DNA from: Bathymodiolus brooksi
Taxonomy: Eukaryota; Mollusca; Bivalvia; Mytilida; Modiolidae
Direction of reading: 5' to 3'
Length of the DNA stretch: 64,000 bases
Assembly: GCA_963680875.1 (NCBI GenBank)
Contig: OY804585.1
Location: 25,438,186-25,502,185 of the forward strand
Shown here: piece after piece, positions 1 to 10,207 of the stretch
Layout: each line of letters begins with the position of its first letter
How positions within the stretch are numbered: the stretch's first letter is position 1
The notes under the pieces: generated by a model
What the model was told of the DNA's origin: nothing
Database searches by the model: none
What the model saw: the letters and a program-made list of their open reading frames with translations, nothing else
Position numbers and translations under genes: made by a program

Positions 1-372
1 CTATATCATGGGAGAACAAGTTACATTAGATGAAATGTTCATCTATATCATGGGAGAACAAGTTACATTAAATGAAATGTCAATCTATATCATAGGAGAA
101 CAAGTTACATTAAATGAAATGTCCATCTATATCATAGGAGAACAAGTTACATTAAATGAAATGTCCATCTATATCATGGGAGAACAAGTTACATTAAATG
201 AAATGTTCATCTATATCATGGGAGAACAAGTTACATTAAATGAAATGTCCATCTATATCATAGAAGAACAAGTTACATTAAATGAAATGTCCATCTATAT
301 CATGGGAGAACAAGTTACATTAAATGAAATGTCCATCTATATCATGGGAGAACAAGTTACCTTAAATGAAAT
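1..372 (+). repeat. 42-bp minisatellite, block 1
   Basis: About nine head-to-tail copies of a 42-bp unit; each contains ATCTATATCATGGGAGAACA and then AAGTTACATTAAATGAAATG. Because 42 is a multiple of three, the + strand stays open and reads a 14-residue repeat (MSIYIMGEQVTLNE). Nothing else suggests it is a protein. The reverse strand resembles the 3' tail of the local tRNA-SINE (see 39836-39872). The same unit occurs at 7938-9096, 45787-45888 and 49617-49997, each time upstream of or near a GPCR copy. The block is cut by the window start, so its true length is unknown. Confidence 0.95.
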
Positions 373-1515
373 GTGCTTGCCAAAGAACGAAATAAATAAA
401 AAAAAGCTACAACATTCATTTGGCATTTAATTAGATTGTTATTGTCAATATTTAAGAAATATTTCACTGTGATCAATCCTTCAATGTCATTCAACAGAGG
501 CATGTGAATGGGATAGGCTTTCTAAGGGAACCTGGAAGTGGTGGGAGCAATATTTTGTAAGTGGACAGGAAAGTGGGAGGAGGGTAAGCTTTGTAAGTGG
601 ACAGATAAGTGGGAGGGGAATCTTCAGGAGATGACAGGAAAGTGGGGGTAAGCTTCACGGGAGGATGAGTAAGTGGGGCAGGGAACAAACTTTCAAAACT
701 GTAAAGCGAAATTTTTTTACAAGGTTGTTTGGCTTCAAACATGTCCTTTTACTTTTTAATTTGTTGATCATTTGTGTTTGGTTTCCATGCTAAAAATTAA
801 TTTTTTCCCTACATTTTTACCCCAAAAAGGGAGGGGCAAAACTATAGTACCCCCACGCACTTTTTGAAGTGGGCAATGTGTCTCCTTGCCCATCGGGTCC
901 TACACATATGTTCATGTGTCTTCTTTTGTTACAGTTAGAATTTATTCAATACATTGTGTTGTATTTTAATATTAAAGATCGATTCGAAAGTAACTTATAA
1001 AAAAATGTGTGTCAATACAGGTAGTTATTACGACACTTGACCTGAAATTGTCGAGTTTACATCCCTGTCCGTGAACGGGAGTTCATCCTTTATATTAACG
1101 ACAACGATAGGATTGCACATATCCGTTGTATCGATTCAAGTATAGACGATGTGACTCAACAACACACGTCCAATTTGTGGTATCCGCCTCATATGGTCAG
1201 TATCATAACTTCACCTTTCCATTTTTTATATACAACAGACGCACATTGGATTATTTCATAAAAAGTGGATATACAATATATATATTGAATTTAGATACAG
1301 AAAGTAGAAAATACTGAAATATTTGTGATTTATTCGTAATGTGTTGATTGAGAACATACACGGTACACAGAGGACAAGGTGAATTTTGATAAGAAGAACC
1401 AACAATATACCTTAAATACGGAAAATATATACTTTATAGGGGTGTTATTTTACACGTGTATACAGCTACTGTGAATGAGACTTTAAATCACACCGACTTG
1501 ACTTAAAAGAAAACT
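373..1515 (+). other. 5' flank of GPCR unit 1
   Basis: Non-coding flank shared with GPCR unit 2 (about 9097-10207) and in part with unit 3 (about 49998-50623). At 500-690 it holds degenerate G-rich repeats of the type GTAAGTGGACAGGAAAGTGG; unit 2 has the counterpart at 9255-9410. The last 500 bases are almost the same in all units. No open frame here looks like a protein. It may contain the 5' UTR and promoter of the receptor gene. Confidence 0.7.
1424..1440 (+). promoter_or_regulatory. TATA-like element upstream of GPCR copy 1
   Basis: The run ATATATACTTTATAGG lies about 80-90 bases before the receptor ATG. It is kept in units 1, 3 and 4 but altered in unit 2, where it reads ATATATACTTTTTAGAGG and about 12 bases just upstream are missing. 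This is positional inference from conservation; there is no direct evidence of transcription start. Confidence 0.3.
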
Positions 1516-2748
1516 ATGGAGATCTATTTTAATTTTTCCGAACCACCAATGAAGAACATGACATTAAGTTATACTAATTACTCCATAACGGACACTACAA
1601 TCATGTCTTACTCGAACAAGACTCTTCAGGAATATAATGACGAGGAAGCTAATCGTCGACTGATACCCGTCATATATCTTGGACTACTGATGCTTATAGG
1701 GATACCAGGAAATTTGATCGTGTTAATTGTTTACCCGTCTAGGTTTCCTAAAACCACACACAGGATGTTTATAACTGGTCTAGCGGTGGCCGACATTCTT
1801 GTTTGTGTTGTAACTTTACCATTTGAGATTACAGAGATGAGATTACAGTATACATTCTACAACTCGTGGTGTTGTAAATTCTTCCGAGCATGTAACACCC
1901 TTTTTGCACTATCATCTATTTTCATTCTGATGGGGCTGTCGGGTGATCAATTTCGACGTGTTTGCACGCCATTAAAAGTCCAAATGACGTCACGACACGC
2001 GACCATTTACATTATGTTCTGTGTTGTTTTAGCAGTAATATTCTCATGGCCAAACTTGTTCATTAGTGGAATCCGATTGGTTAATCTCGGTAATAACGTC
2101 ACCGGATACGACTGCTCATTGTCAGACCAGTTTGCTAAAACGAAATACCCCACACTATATGGCGGCACTTTATTCCTTGTTTTCATAATTTGTATGATAT
2201 CAATAATTGTTTTATATTCTTTAATTGGACGTCAAATATTGAAGCACTTTCAGTTTAGAAGAAGGTTTTCAAGAAGTTCTACATCAATGTCGACATCGTC
2301 AACTCCAGTTTCTAACGATAGTCAGAAGCTTATGTCGGCAAATAAGGCTGAACAAGAATACAATAATGAAGTATTTATAGATAACAAGCCTACAGAAACA
2401 CAGGAAATGTTAACACGAAAATCACATAGAAAATCATCAAAACATCACTCCACGAAACACCAGTCTGTAAAGGAAGATGCGGGATCCAACAAACTGACAA
2501 AGATTGCGCTTGCCATCAGCTTAGCTTTTATTCTGAGCTATTTGCCACATTTAACAATATCTTTATTGACTGCATTGAAAGGCAAGTTCTTGCTTCCACC
2601 GGGACCAGTAGTATCTGCTGTGTTTCCTATAGTAACAAGGTCGTTCGCCATTAATAATGTCGTTAATCCAATCATATATGGGTTGATGAACAAAAGATTC
2701 AGAGACAATTGTAAACTGATGTTCAAAAATGCACTTTGCTTCAAATAG
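1516..2748 (+). CDS. Class A (rhodopsin-like) orphan GPCR, copy 1, DRY-motif arginine replaced
   Basis: A 410-residue single-exon seven-transmembrane receptor, probably for a peptide or small ligand at the plasma membrane. Landmarks: N-terminal N-glycosylation sequons (N6, N14, N21, N34); TM1 with GN at 65-66; TM2 with LAVAD ending D93; W118 and Cys119/120 at the start of TM3; a DRY-equivalent GDQF at 143-146; TM4 SWP at 177-179; N194 and Cys200 in ECL2; TM5 about 212-236; a long Ser/Lys-rich ICL3 (about 240-325); TM6 with FILSYLP (338-344); TM7 with NPIIY (384-388) followed by a basic helix 8. The DRY arginine (3.50) is Gln145 here, whereas copies 3 and 4 keep GDRF, so G-protein coupling may be altered. 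The W of the TM6 CWxP motif is Tyr in all copies. The start is the first ATG and is identical in all four copies. The ligand class cannot be fixed from sequence. Confidence 0.93.
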   Translation: MEIYFNFSEPPMKNMTLSYTNYSITDTTIMSYSNKTLQEYNDEEANRRLIPVIYLGLLMLIGIPGNLIVLIVYPSRFPKTTHRMFITGLAVADILVCVVTLPFEITEMRLQYTFYNSWCCKFFRACNTLFALSSIFILMGLSGDQFRRVCTPLKVQMTSRHATIYIMFCVVLAVIFSWPNLFISGIRLVNLGNNVTGYDCSLSDQFAKTKYPTLYGGTLFLVFIICMISIIVLYSLIGRQILKHFQFRRRFSRSSTSMSTSSTPVSNDSQKLMSANKAEQEYNNEVFIDNKPTETQEMLTRKSHRKSSKHHSTKHQSVKEDAGSNKLTKIALAISLAFILSYLPHLTISLLTALKGKFLLPPGPVVSAVFPIVTRSFAINNVVNPIIYGLMNKRFRDNCKLMFKNALCFK

Positions 2749-3540
2749 AAAGCATGGTTTAAAAATTGAGTCACAGGGACTTGTAACGTCAACCATCACA
2801 AGAAGTGCCAAAAACAATCAACACACATGTACAATAATAAACCTAGGAGTTTGGGAAATTTCGTTCGAGGATTGTTATCCTCCCTGTACACAGTCTATTG
2901 CAGTTCAGGACTGACATTACCCATTTCACTGTGGACCATCAGATAACAAGACATTGCAGTTAGTTCGAATGGTTCGGTTGGGGTATTGATGACTTGTTTA
3001 TGATCATGACTAATTGATATTAAATCTGTTAAAAGTTTAAGTTATGATTTGTGTGTGTTGTGAGTAATGGTCTACAAACCAACATATTATACCTTTTTAG
3101 ATAGTAGTCGGTAAACTGTCGGTTAACTAGGAACATTCATTGAACATGTGGCTGTACTGTCCATGTTTATATCATTATTCGTGTTTGTGATTGTGTGTGG
3201 TATTTTGGGGAAGACGCGAATCTGTGCCGTTTATATTTTGTTTGTTTATATCTGCATTGCCGTTAGAGTGCCATGACGAGAGGAGGGTTGTATCCCAATA
3301 ACTGGTTTAACCCTGCCACATATTTGTGTCTGTCCCAACCCAGAATATGGATTTCCGTCAAATGTCGTGGTTTCTTTTGTGTTCAATGATTTGAAGTGAG
3401 ATGTGGTTGTTTGTTTTGTTGAAAGTGTTGGAATTGTTGACCATCAATTTTTCAACTTGGTTAAAATAAAACGGTTCTTTAACTACCTTAATTAACTTGT
3501 TTGATAAATAATGATTTTCATGTAACTTTTATAATTAATA
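2749..3540 (+). other. 3' flank of GPCR unit 1
   Basis: Conserved non-coding sequence following the receptor stop, shared with units 3 (51857-52650) and 4 (55394-56163) and partly with unit 2. It probably contains the 3' UTR. A poly(A) hexamer AATAAA occurs at 2836-2841 in this copy only, because the other units read AATAGTAC there. A second one (AAAATAAAAC near 3463) is kept in units 3 and 4. The 3' half (about 3290-3470) resembles a dispersed repeat seen again near 38740-38890. Confidence 0.6.
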
Positions 3541-3730
3541 GGGATGGTCGTGATCGTATGGTAGTTGGATTTATAAATACCTTTTGCAATCAGTACCATT
3601 ACCACTAACGTTGTGAGTTCGAATACCGTTCAGGCGATGTGTACTCGATAAAACATTATGTGATAAAGTTTATCAGTGACTTGCGACAGGTCGGTGGTTT
3701 TCTCCCGTTACTCCGGTTTTTTCCACCAAT
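3541..3730 (+). mobile_element. tRNA-derived SINE (GTTAAACACC-tail family), 3' truncated
   Basis: It begins GGGATGGTCGTGATCG with an A-box-like TGGTAGTTGG and a B-box-like GAGTTCGAATACC. It continues into the conserved body (GTCGGTGGTTTTCTCC, ACTCCGGTTT) and breaks off at CCACCAAT before the usual tail. The full version of the same insertion, with tail, is in unit 3 (52654-52906) and unit 4 (56164-56420). Confidence 0.75.
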
Positions 3731-3825
3731 CAGAGGCGTAGCTGGACATACGTTGTCACGCCATGGCGTGCACATCGTCAGGTTATAAAATAATCAGGAA
3801 ATAAAATCATTTGATATATCTGATG

Positions 3826-4112
3826 TGGTAGACAGACTATTAGAGTCAATCACACCACGGAAGCGCCAAAACAGTATTAGCGAATTTCTTTGTACTATCC
3901 ATTTTTGGACCATTTGATTACAGAACTTGAATCACATCTCCTTACTACGGAAAACCGCTTCCATGCACAGCATCTACTACCCCGTGCTGTAGACAAAATA
4001 ACTAATGATTATGTCGCTTCAATATACGAGGCATACCAGGCTGACATTGATTTGTCATTAGAGGATTCCAGGAGAGAAGTTGCCAGATGGCGAACCAGTT
4101 GGGCCCCATACA
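3826..4112 (+). pseudogene. hAT-type transposase-related fragment (52-kDa-repressor/ZMYM-like)
   Basis: A short open stretch encodes YYPFLDHLITELESHL and, further on, DSRREVARWRTSWA, with the upstream part DVVDRLLESITPRKRQ in a frame shifted by one base. This order resembles the region before the hAT dimerisation domain of 52 kDa repressor of the inhibitor of protein kinase-like proteins, which derive from hAT transposases. The fragment has no start, no catalytic core and at least one frameshift near 3888, so it is a relic. Family assignment is from memory of the motif and is moderate. Confidence 0.5.
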
Positions 4113-4779
4113 AAACGTAATGATTTGTCAACATTTTGTAACAGGACCTCCAAGAGAAATTTTGCAAGGCGGAACAATACTGCTTTGGGGCCCGAGGACA
4201 GACTGAAATTTCTCTCAAAATTGTGGATTTTAGTTGAAAATACCCAAAAAATAATGATGAAAAAATCAAAATCAAATGTCAATGGGGCTCTTCAGAGATT
4301 CATGTGCGCTTTCTTGGCTCTTCGGGTCTCGTACCGATGTGCCGGCTCTACCCCCACCCCCTCTTATATGCCCTGTGTACCGCTTACTTCTCCAGCAGAT
4401 GAGTTAAGATTGCAATCAATCGAAATAGATGGTTGCGGTTCGTCTTCCGTAATTAAAATCGTCAAAATGAAATACAACCGAATTGATATCAAAATGTGAT
4501 TTGTTTCAACCTCATTTAAAGTAAACATTTAAATTCTTTCCAACTTATACATCACGTACACGATATTTAATTGCAACACTATTTCACTCAGGTGTTCATT
4601 TTTTCCTGTTCCAGTTTTAAAGGTCTTTATCAAACAGTATCTTACAGTTTACATGTAATGCAGTTAGTACGTATTTAAATCACATAAGGATATTCTATTT
4701 TTCCCATGTTGGGGAGAGTGGGAGGGAATGATTTATCAAGTACATCAATCTGTCCTGTTTTCATGTTGGGCAGATGTCG
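4113..4779. other. Intergenic, no gene recognised
   Basis: A 139-codon open stretch runs through 4080-4499 but has no recognisable domain and overlaps the transposase relic. I see no repeat family, splice signals or RNA gene here. Confidence 0.4.
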
Positions 4780-5275
4780 CTATTGTACATTTGAAATATT
4801 AATTGCGAACCCCATTGACGGGCGTCCTGAATCTAATTTTTTGCTGTTAATTAAAATAATATGCAACTGACAACAACCAAAGGTGTCTAGTTTCAAAATT
4901 GTGTCCGGTGATGCCGTGCACCAACCAACATGGCCGCTGTTACTAAAAATAGAACATATGGTAAAATTGCAGGTTTTGGGTAATAACTCAAAAACCGTTA
5001 ATAATATCAAAAATCTGACATGGGGTAAAAAAATTATCAGCACATCAAGATCTACCTACCTTGCAATTTTGAAGTAAATCTGATGACCCATCTTGGAGTT
5101 ATTGCCCTTTTTTCATCAAATTTGTAAAATTTTAATACTTTTCGTCTTATATTTCAAAAACTATAAGAGATAAAGGTTAACTTTAAATTGCACAAATGTG
5201 CGACATATCAAGATCTACACACCCTGCAATTTTGAAGTAAATCCCATTACCCATGTTGGAGTTATTTCCCTTTTT
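4780..5275 (+). repeat. Diverged ~155-165-bp tandem repeat, left part
   Basis: Repeated pieces include TTGCAATTTTGAAGTAAAT, GGAGTTATTGCCCTTTTT and CAAAAACTATAAGAGA, seen at 5061-5170, 5221-5275 and again at 6612-6740. The array is interrupted at 5276 by an inserted element and resumes at 6579 (CATCAAATTTT). This permits comparison of the empty-site sequence at about 5103-5135 with the filled one. Confidence 0.7.
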
Positions 5276-6578
5276 AGCTCACCTGAGCTGAAATGATTCT
5301 TGGATGGCCCCCTTCCAAAATTGTGTCAGAAGTGGTTTAACATATATTCCGGGTTTTTCTGTGAAATATTTCTTTCAGCCGATATATACCGATTATGCAA
5401 ATTTGGCATATTTTGATAAAAGATCGCATTTAAATATTCTCCTCTGAAACCGCTGAACCAAATTAAACCAAACCTGGCAGGGGTGGTCCATGGGTAGGTC
5501 CCTTTCAAAATTGTGTCCGACAGCCCCGCCCTCCATTCAAGATGGCCGCTGTTACTAAAAATATAAATTTCTTCAAATGGCCAAAATTGCTCTATTTTAA
5601 GCCAGAATGTGCCCAAATTTGAACTGTATAAGCATAATGATGAGGTTTTTAACATGTATTACAGGATTTTTTATGAACTTTGAACTTTTGCCGATTTTGA
5701 CCGATTATGCAAATTAGAAAAAAGGGGGGATGAAATTAAAAAAAAATCTTCTCTTCTGAAACTACTGAGCCAATCTCAACCAAACTTTGCTGAAATGATT
5801 CTTGGATGGCCCCTTCCAAAATTGTGTCCGGTGATCCCGAATTCCAACCAAGATGGCCGCCAAGCTCAAAATAGAAAAAAAGGGGGATGAAATTTAAAAA
5901 ATTTTCTCCTCTGAAACTACTGAGCCAATCTCAACCAAACTTTGCTGAAATGATCCTTGGGTGGTTCCCTTCCAAATTTATGTCTGACATTTCAGACCTC
6001 CGACCAAGATGGCCGCCACAGCCGAACTTAATTTAACATAGGACCCTATGGGAAATTCCCATAAAAATCTTCTTGTTTGAAACCATTTGCTCAAAAATAA
6101 CTAAATGTTGATGAAATAGTCATTGGATGGTTCTCTTCCAAAAATATGTCAGGCAGTTCGATCCTTCGACCAAGATGGCCCCCACAGCCGAACTTAGTTT
6201 AACATGGGAAATTCACATAAAAATCTTCTTGTCTGGAACCAGTTGCTCAATTGGAACCAAACTTTGATAACATAGTCATTGGATGGTCCTCTTCCAAAAT
6301 TGTGTCTGGTGGTCCCGCCCTCTGACCAAGATGGCTGCACAGCTGTACTTAGTTTAACATAGAACCCTATGGGAAATTCACATAAAAACCATCTTGTCTG
6401 GAACCAGTAGCAATTAGAACCAAACTTTGATGGAATAGTCATTGGATGGTCCTCTTCCAAAATTGTGTCAGGCAGTTGCGCTCTCCCGCCAAGATGGCCA
6501 CCACAGTGCAGTTGCGTTGTTATTGAAAGCAGCTTTGATCCAGGTGAGCGATTACAGGCTCCTGGGAGCCTCTGGTTT
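5276..6578 (+). mobile_element. 1.3-kb non-autonomous element with internal ~160-bp repeats
   Basis: Inserted into the surrounding repeat between CCCTTTTT and CATCAAAT. It starts AGCTCACCTGAGC and near the other end has CAGGTGAGCGATTACAGG, so GCTCACCTG and CAGGTGAGC form a 9-bp subterminal inverted repeat. The right end has a short hairpin (GGCTCCTGGGAGCC) followed by TCTGG, which matches a Helitron CTRR end. The inside is a degenerate tandem array in which AAGATGGCCGCC or a variant recurs at about 5541, 5852, 6008, 6173, 6328 and 6493, each preceded by CTTCCAAAATTGTGTC. It has no coding capacity. It may be Helitron-like or another non-autonomous DNA element. Confidence 0.6.
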
Positions 6579-6775
6579 CATCAAATTTTCAAAAATTTAA
6601 TACTTTTTGTCCTTTATTTCAAAAACTATAAGAGACAGATGGTAAGTTGAAACTGCAAACATGTTCAGCATGTCAAGATCTACCTACCCTGCAATTTTGA
6701 AGTAAATTTGATTACCCATCTTGGAGTTATTGCCCTTTTTTCATCATTTTTTTTTAATTTTAATACTTTTAGTCT
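6579..6775 (+). repeat. Diverged ~160-bp tandem repeat, right part
   Basis: Continuation of the repeat seen at 4780-5275 (CAAAAACTATAAGAGACAG, TGCAATTTTGAAGTAAAT, GGAGTTATTGCCC), resuming just after the inserted element. Confidence 0.65.
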
Positions 6776-7265
6776 TATGGTGTTTAATGCCACTTTCAAC
6801 AATGAATATAGATGAAATACTACTCACTGGATGTTCATCAATAATCAATCGATCAATGTTCTACTAGTAATACCAGTAAAGTCATTTGAAAAATACCAGT
6901 ATTGTAACGAGAATACCCATCATTATATCTGTACCAGAATTCTAGACAAAAATTCTAGTACAACCAGTAGTTTAGTTACCCAACAACAGAAAATACTTGA
7001 AAAACTGGCTGTGCCAGTATTGTTCAAACAATTCTGACAATACAACTTGTACCAGTATTGTTGATTGATTTGGTTTATGGTGTTTAATGCCAATTTCAAC
7101 AATATTTCAGTTATATCGTGGTGGTCAGTTTTATTGGTGGAAGAAACCGGAGTACCTGGAGATAAACAGCGACTTGTTGAAAATACTGGTATAACTAGTA
7201 TTACCCATACAATACTGGTATATATTTTTATACTAGTATTGTTCACAATACTGGTAGTATCTGTA
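6776..7265 (-). mobile_element. SINE tails (reverse) within ACTGGTA-rich DNA
   Basis: TATGGTGTTTAATGCCACTT at 6777 and again at 7076-7105 is the reverse complement of the SINE 3' tail; the second is followed by the reverse body (GTGGTCAGTTTTATTGGTGG, GAAACCGGAGTACC) to about 7170. Between and beyond them the heptamer ACTGGTA and its complement TACCAGT recur many times from 6870 to 7510. Confidence 0.6.
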
Positions 7266-7937
7266 TCGCTGTTACTAAAAAGAAATTTTAAACAGTGATG
7301 ATCTTCAGTTCCACCAATATCAACAAAACGAACAATCGCCTCTCATCTTGACTGAACTCATTGAACACAAAAAAAAACCCCACAACATATGACTTTGGAA
7401 ATCCAGGTCCTGGTATGGGACAGGTACAAAAAGGTGTCAGAGTTAAACCAGTTTATGGTATCCAAACCTTTCCTTCTTGATATCTATAATACTGGTATTG
7501 CCAGTATTGTTCATACAAAACTGCTACAATGTATATATCTTAGTATCCTTCTCAATGATGTCACTATTTTGACAATCAGAGACATATAATTAAATATATA
7601 AATTTTATGTCTCTGTCACAATCTAGTAAAATTATATGTTTGTTATATCTTCCTTTTTCTTCTTTTTTTTTTTTTGGTGGGGGGGGTTCATGATATGATA
7701 TCCCACATGGGGTTCAAGTCAGGGTTCTTATTTTAAACAGACCAATATATGTTGAGCTTACCAATTAAAGCTGAATACATGTCAAGAACTGTTGTCTGAT
7801 TGGTCAATATATATTTAACTGTCTTGCATATGATTGGACAAGTCAAAGATGAATGAAAGGTTACCTGACGTGACCCAAAATGGGACGATGTTAGTGTTTG
7901 CCAAAGTGAATGATTATTGTTTCACACCAAATGAGCA
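7266..7937. other. Intergenic, no gene recognised
   Basis: Contains more TACTGG/CCAGTA words to about 7510 and a T-rich then G-rich low-complexity tract at 7650-7690. It ends at the start of the 42-bp minisatellite. No coding signal. Confidence 0.4.
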
Positions 7938-9096
7938 AATGTCCATCTATATCATGGGAGAACAAGCTACATTAAATGAAATGTCCATCTATATCATGGG
8001 AGAACAAGTAACATTAAATGAAATGTCCATCTATATCATGGGAGAACAAGTTACATTAAATGAAATGTCCATCTATATCATGGGAGAACAAGTAACATTA
8101 AATGAAATGTCCATCTATATCATGGGAGAACAAGTTACATTAAATGAAATGTGCATCTAAATCATGGGAGAACAAGTTACATTAAATGAAATGTCCATCT
8201 ATATCATGGGATAATAAGTTACATTAAATGAAATGTCCATCTATATCATGGGAGAACAAGTTACATTAAATGAAATGTCCATCTATATCATGGGAGAACA
8301 AGTTACATTAAATGAAATGTCCATCTATATCATGGGAGAACAAGTTACATTAAATGAAATGTCCATCTATATCATGGGAGAACAAGTAACATTAAATGAA
8401 ATGTCCATCTATATCATGGGAGAACAAGTTACATTAAATGAAATGTCCATCTATATCATGGGAGAACAAGTAACATTAAATGAAATGTCCATCTATATCA
8501 TGGGAGAACAAGTAACATTAAATGAAATGCCCATCTATATCATGGGAGAACAAGTTACATTAAATGAAATGTCCATCTATATCATGGGAGAACAAGTAAC
8601 ATTAAATGAAATGTCCATCTATATCATGGGAGAAGAAGTTACATTATATGAAATGTGCATCTATATCATGGGAGAAGAGGTTACATTAAATGAAATGTCC
8701 ATCTATATCATGGGAGAACAAGTTACATTAAATGAAATGTCCATCTATATCATGGGAGAACAAGTAACATTAAATGAAATGTCCATCTATATCATGGGAG
8801 AACAAGTTACATTAAATGAAATGTCCATCTATATCATGGGAGAACAAGTAACATTAAATGAAATGTCAATCTATATCATGGGAGAACAAGTTACATTAAA
8901 TGAAATGTCCATCTATATCATGGGAGAACAAGTTACATTAAATGAAATGTCCATCTATATCATGGGAGAACAAGTTACATTAAATGAAATGTCCATCTAT
9001 ATCATGGGAGAACAAGTTACATTAAATGAAATGTCCATCTACGGTATATCATGGGAGAACAAGTTACATTAAATAAAATGTCCATCTATATCATGA
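7938..9096 (+). repeat. 42-bp minisatellite, block 2
   Basis: About 27 copies of the same 42-bp unit as at 1-372. Most units differ at single bases (AAGTTAC versus AAGTAAC; GAACAAG versus GAAGAAG). Stops interrupt the repeat frame near 8158 (ATCTAA) and 8212 (GGATAATAAG), so it is not a maintained coding sequence. It is three times longer than block 1 or 3, a sign of unit-number change since duplication. Confidence 0.95.
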
Positions 9097-10207
9097 AATG
9101 TGCTTGCCAAAGAAAGAAAGAAATAAAATAAAAGCTACAACATTCATTTGGCATTTAATTAGATTGTTATTGTCAATATTTAAGAAATATTTCACTGTGA
9201 TCAATCCTTCAATGTCATTCAACAGAGGCATGTGAGTGGGGTAGGCTTTCTAAGGGAACCTGAAAGTGGTGGGAGCAATAATTTGTAAGTGGACATGAAA
9301 GTGGGAGGAGGGTAAGCTTTGTAAGTGGACAGGTAAGTGGGAGGGGAATCTTCAGGAGATGACAGGAAAGTGGGGGTAAGCTTCACGAGAGGATGAGTAA
9401 GTGGGACAGGGAACAAACTTTCAAAACTGTAAAGCGAAATTTATTTACCAGGTTATTTGGCTTCAAACATGTCCTTTTACTTTTTAATTTGTTGATCATT
9501 TGTGTTTGGTTTCCATGCTAAAAATTAATTTTTTCCCTACAATGTTACCCCAAAAAGGGAGGGGCAAAACTATAGTACCCCCACACACTTTTTAAAGTGG
9601 GCAATGTGTCTCCTTGCCCATCGGGTCCTACACATCTGTTCATGTGTCTTCTTTTGTTACAGTTAGAATTTATTCAATACACTGTGTTGTATTTTAATAT
9701 TAATATTATAAAAAATGTGTGTCAATACAGGTAGTTATTACGACACTTGACCTGAAATTGTCGAATTTACATCCCTGTCCGTGAACGGGAATTCATCCTT
9801 TATATTAACGACAACGATAGGATTGCACCTTTGTATCGATTCAAGTAGACGATGTGACTCAACAACACACGTCCAATTTGTGGTTTCCGCCTCATATGGT
9901 CAGTATCATAACTTCACCTTTCCATTTTTTATATACAACAGACGCACATTGGATTATTTCATAAAAAGTGGATATACAATATATATATTAAATTTAGATA
10001 CAGGAAGTAGAAAATATTGAAATATTTGTGATTTATTCGTAAAGTGTTGATTGAGAACATACACGGTACACAGAGGACAAGGTGAATTTTGATAAGAAGA
10101 ACCAACACTACGGAAAATATATACTTTTTAGAGGTGTTATTTTACACGTGTATACAGCTACTGTGAATGAGACTTTAAATCACACCGACTTGACTTAAAA
10201 GAAAACT
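9097..10207 (+). other. 5' flank of GPCR unit 2
   Basis: Close copy of 373-1515, including the G-rich degenerate repeats at 9255-9410. Small deletions relative to unit 1 are seen near 9700 and 10107. No gene of its own. Confidence 0.65.

Noticed and set aside
2538..2817. Conserved 84-codon antisense frames over the end of each GPCR
   Set aside because: They are shadows of the highly conserved receptor coding strand and appear in every copy only because the copies are near-identical.
8233..9072. 279-codon open frame of repeated MSIYIMGEQVTLNE as a secreted or structural repeat protein
   Set aside because: It is the 42-bp minisatellite read in one frame; stops interrupt it at about 8158 and 8212, there is no start context or signal peptide, and the unit resembles a SINE tail.
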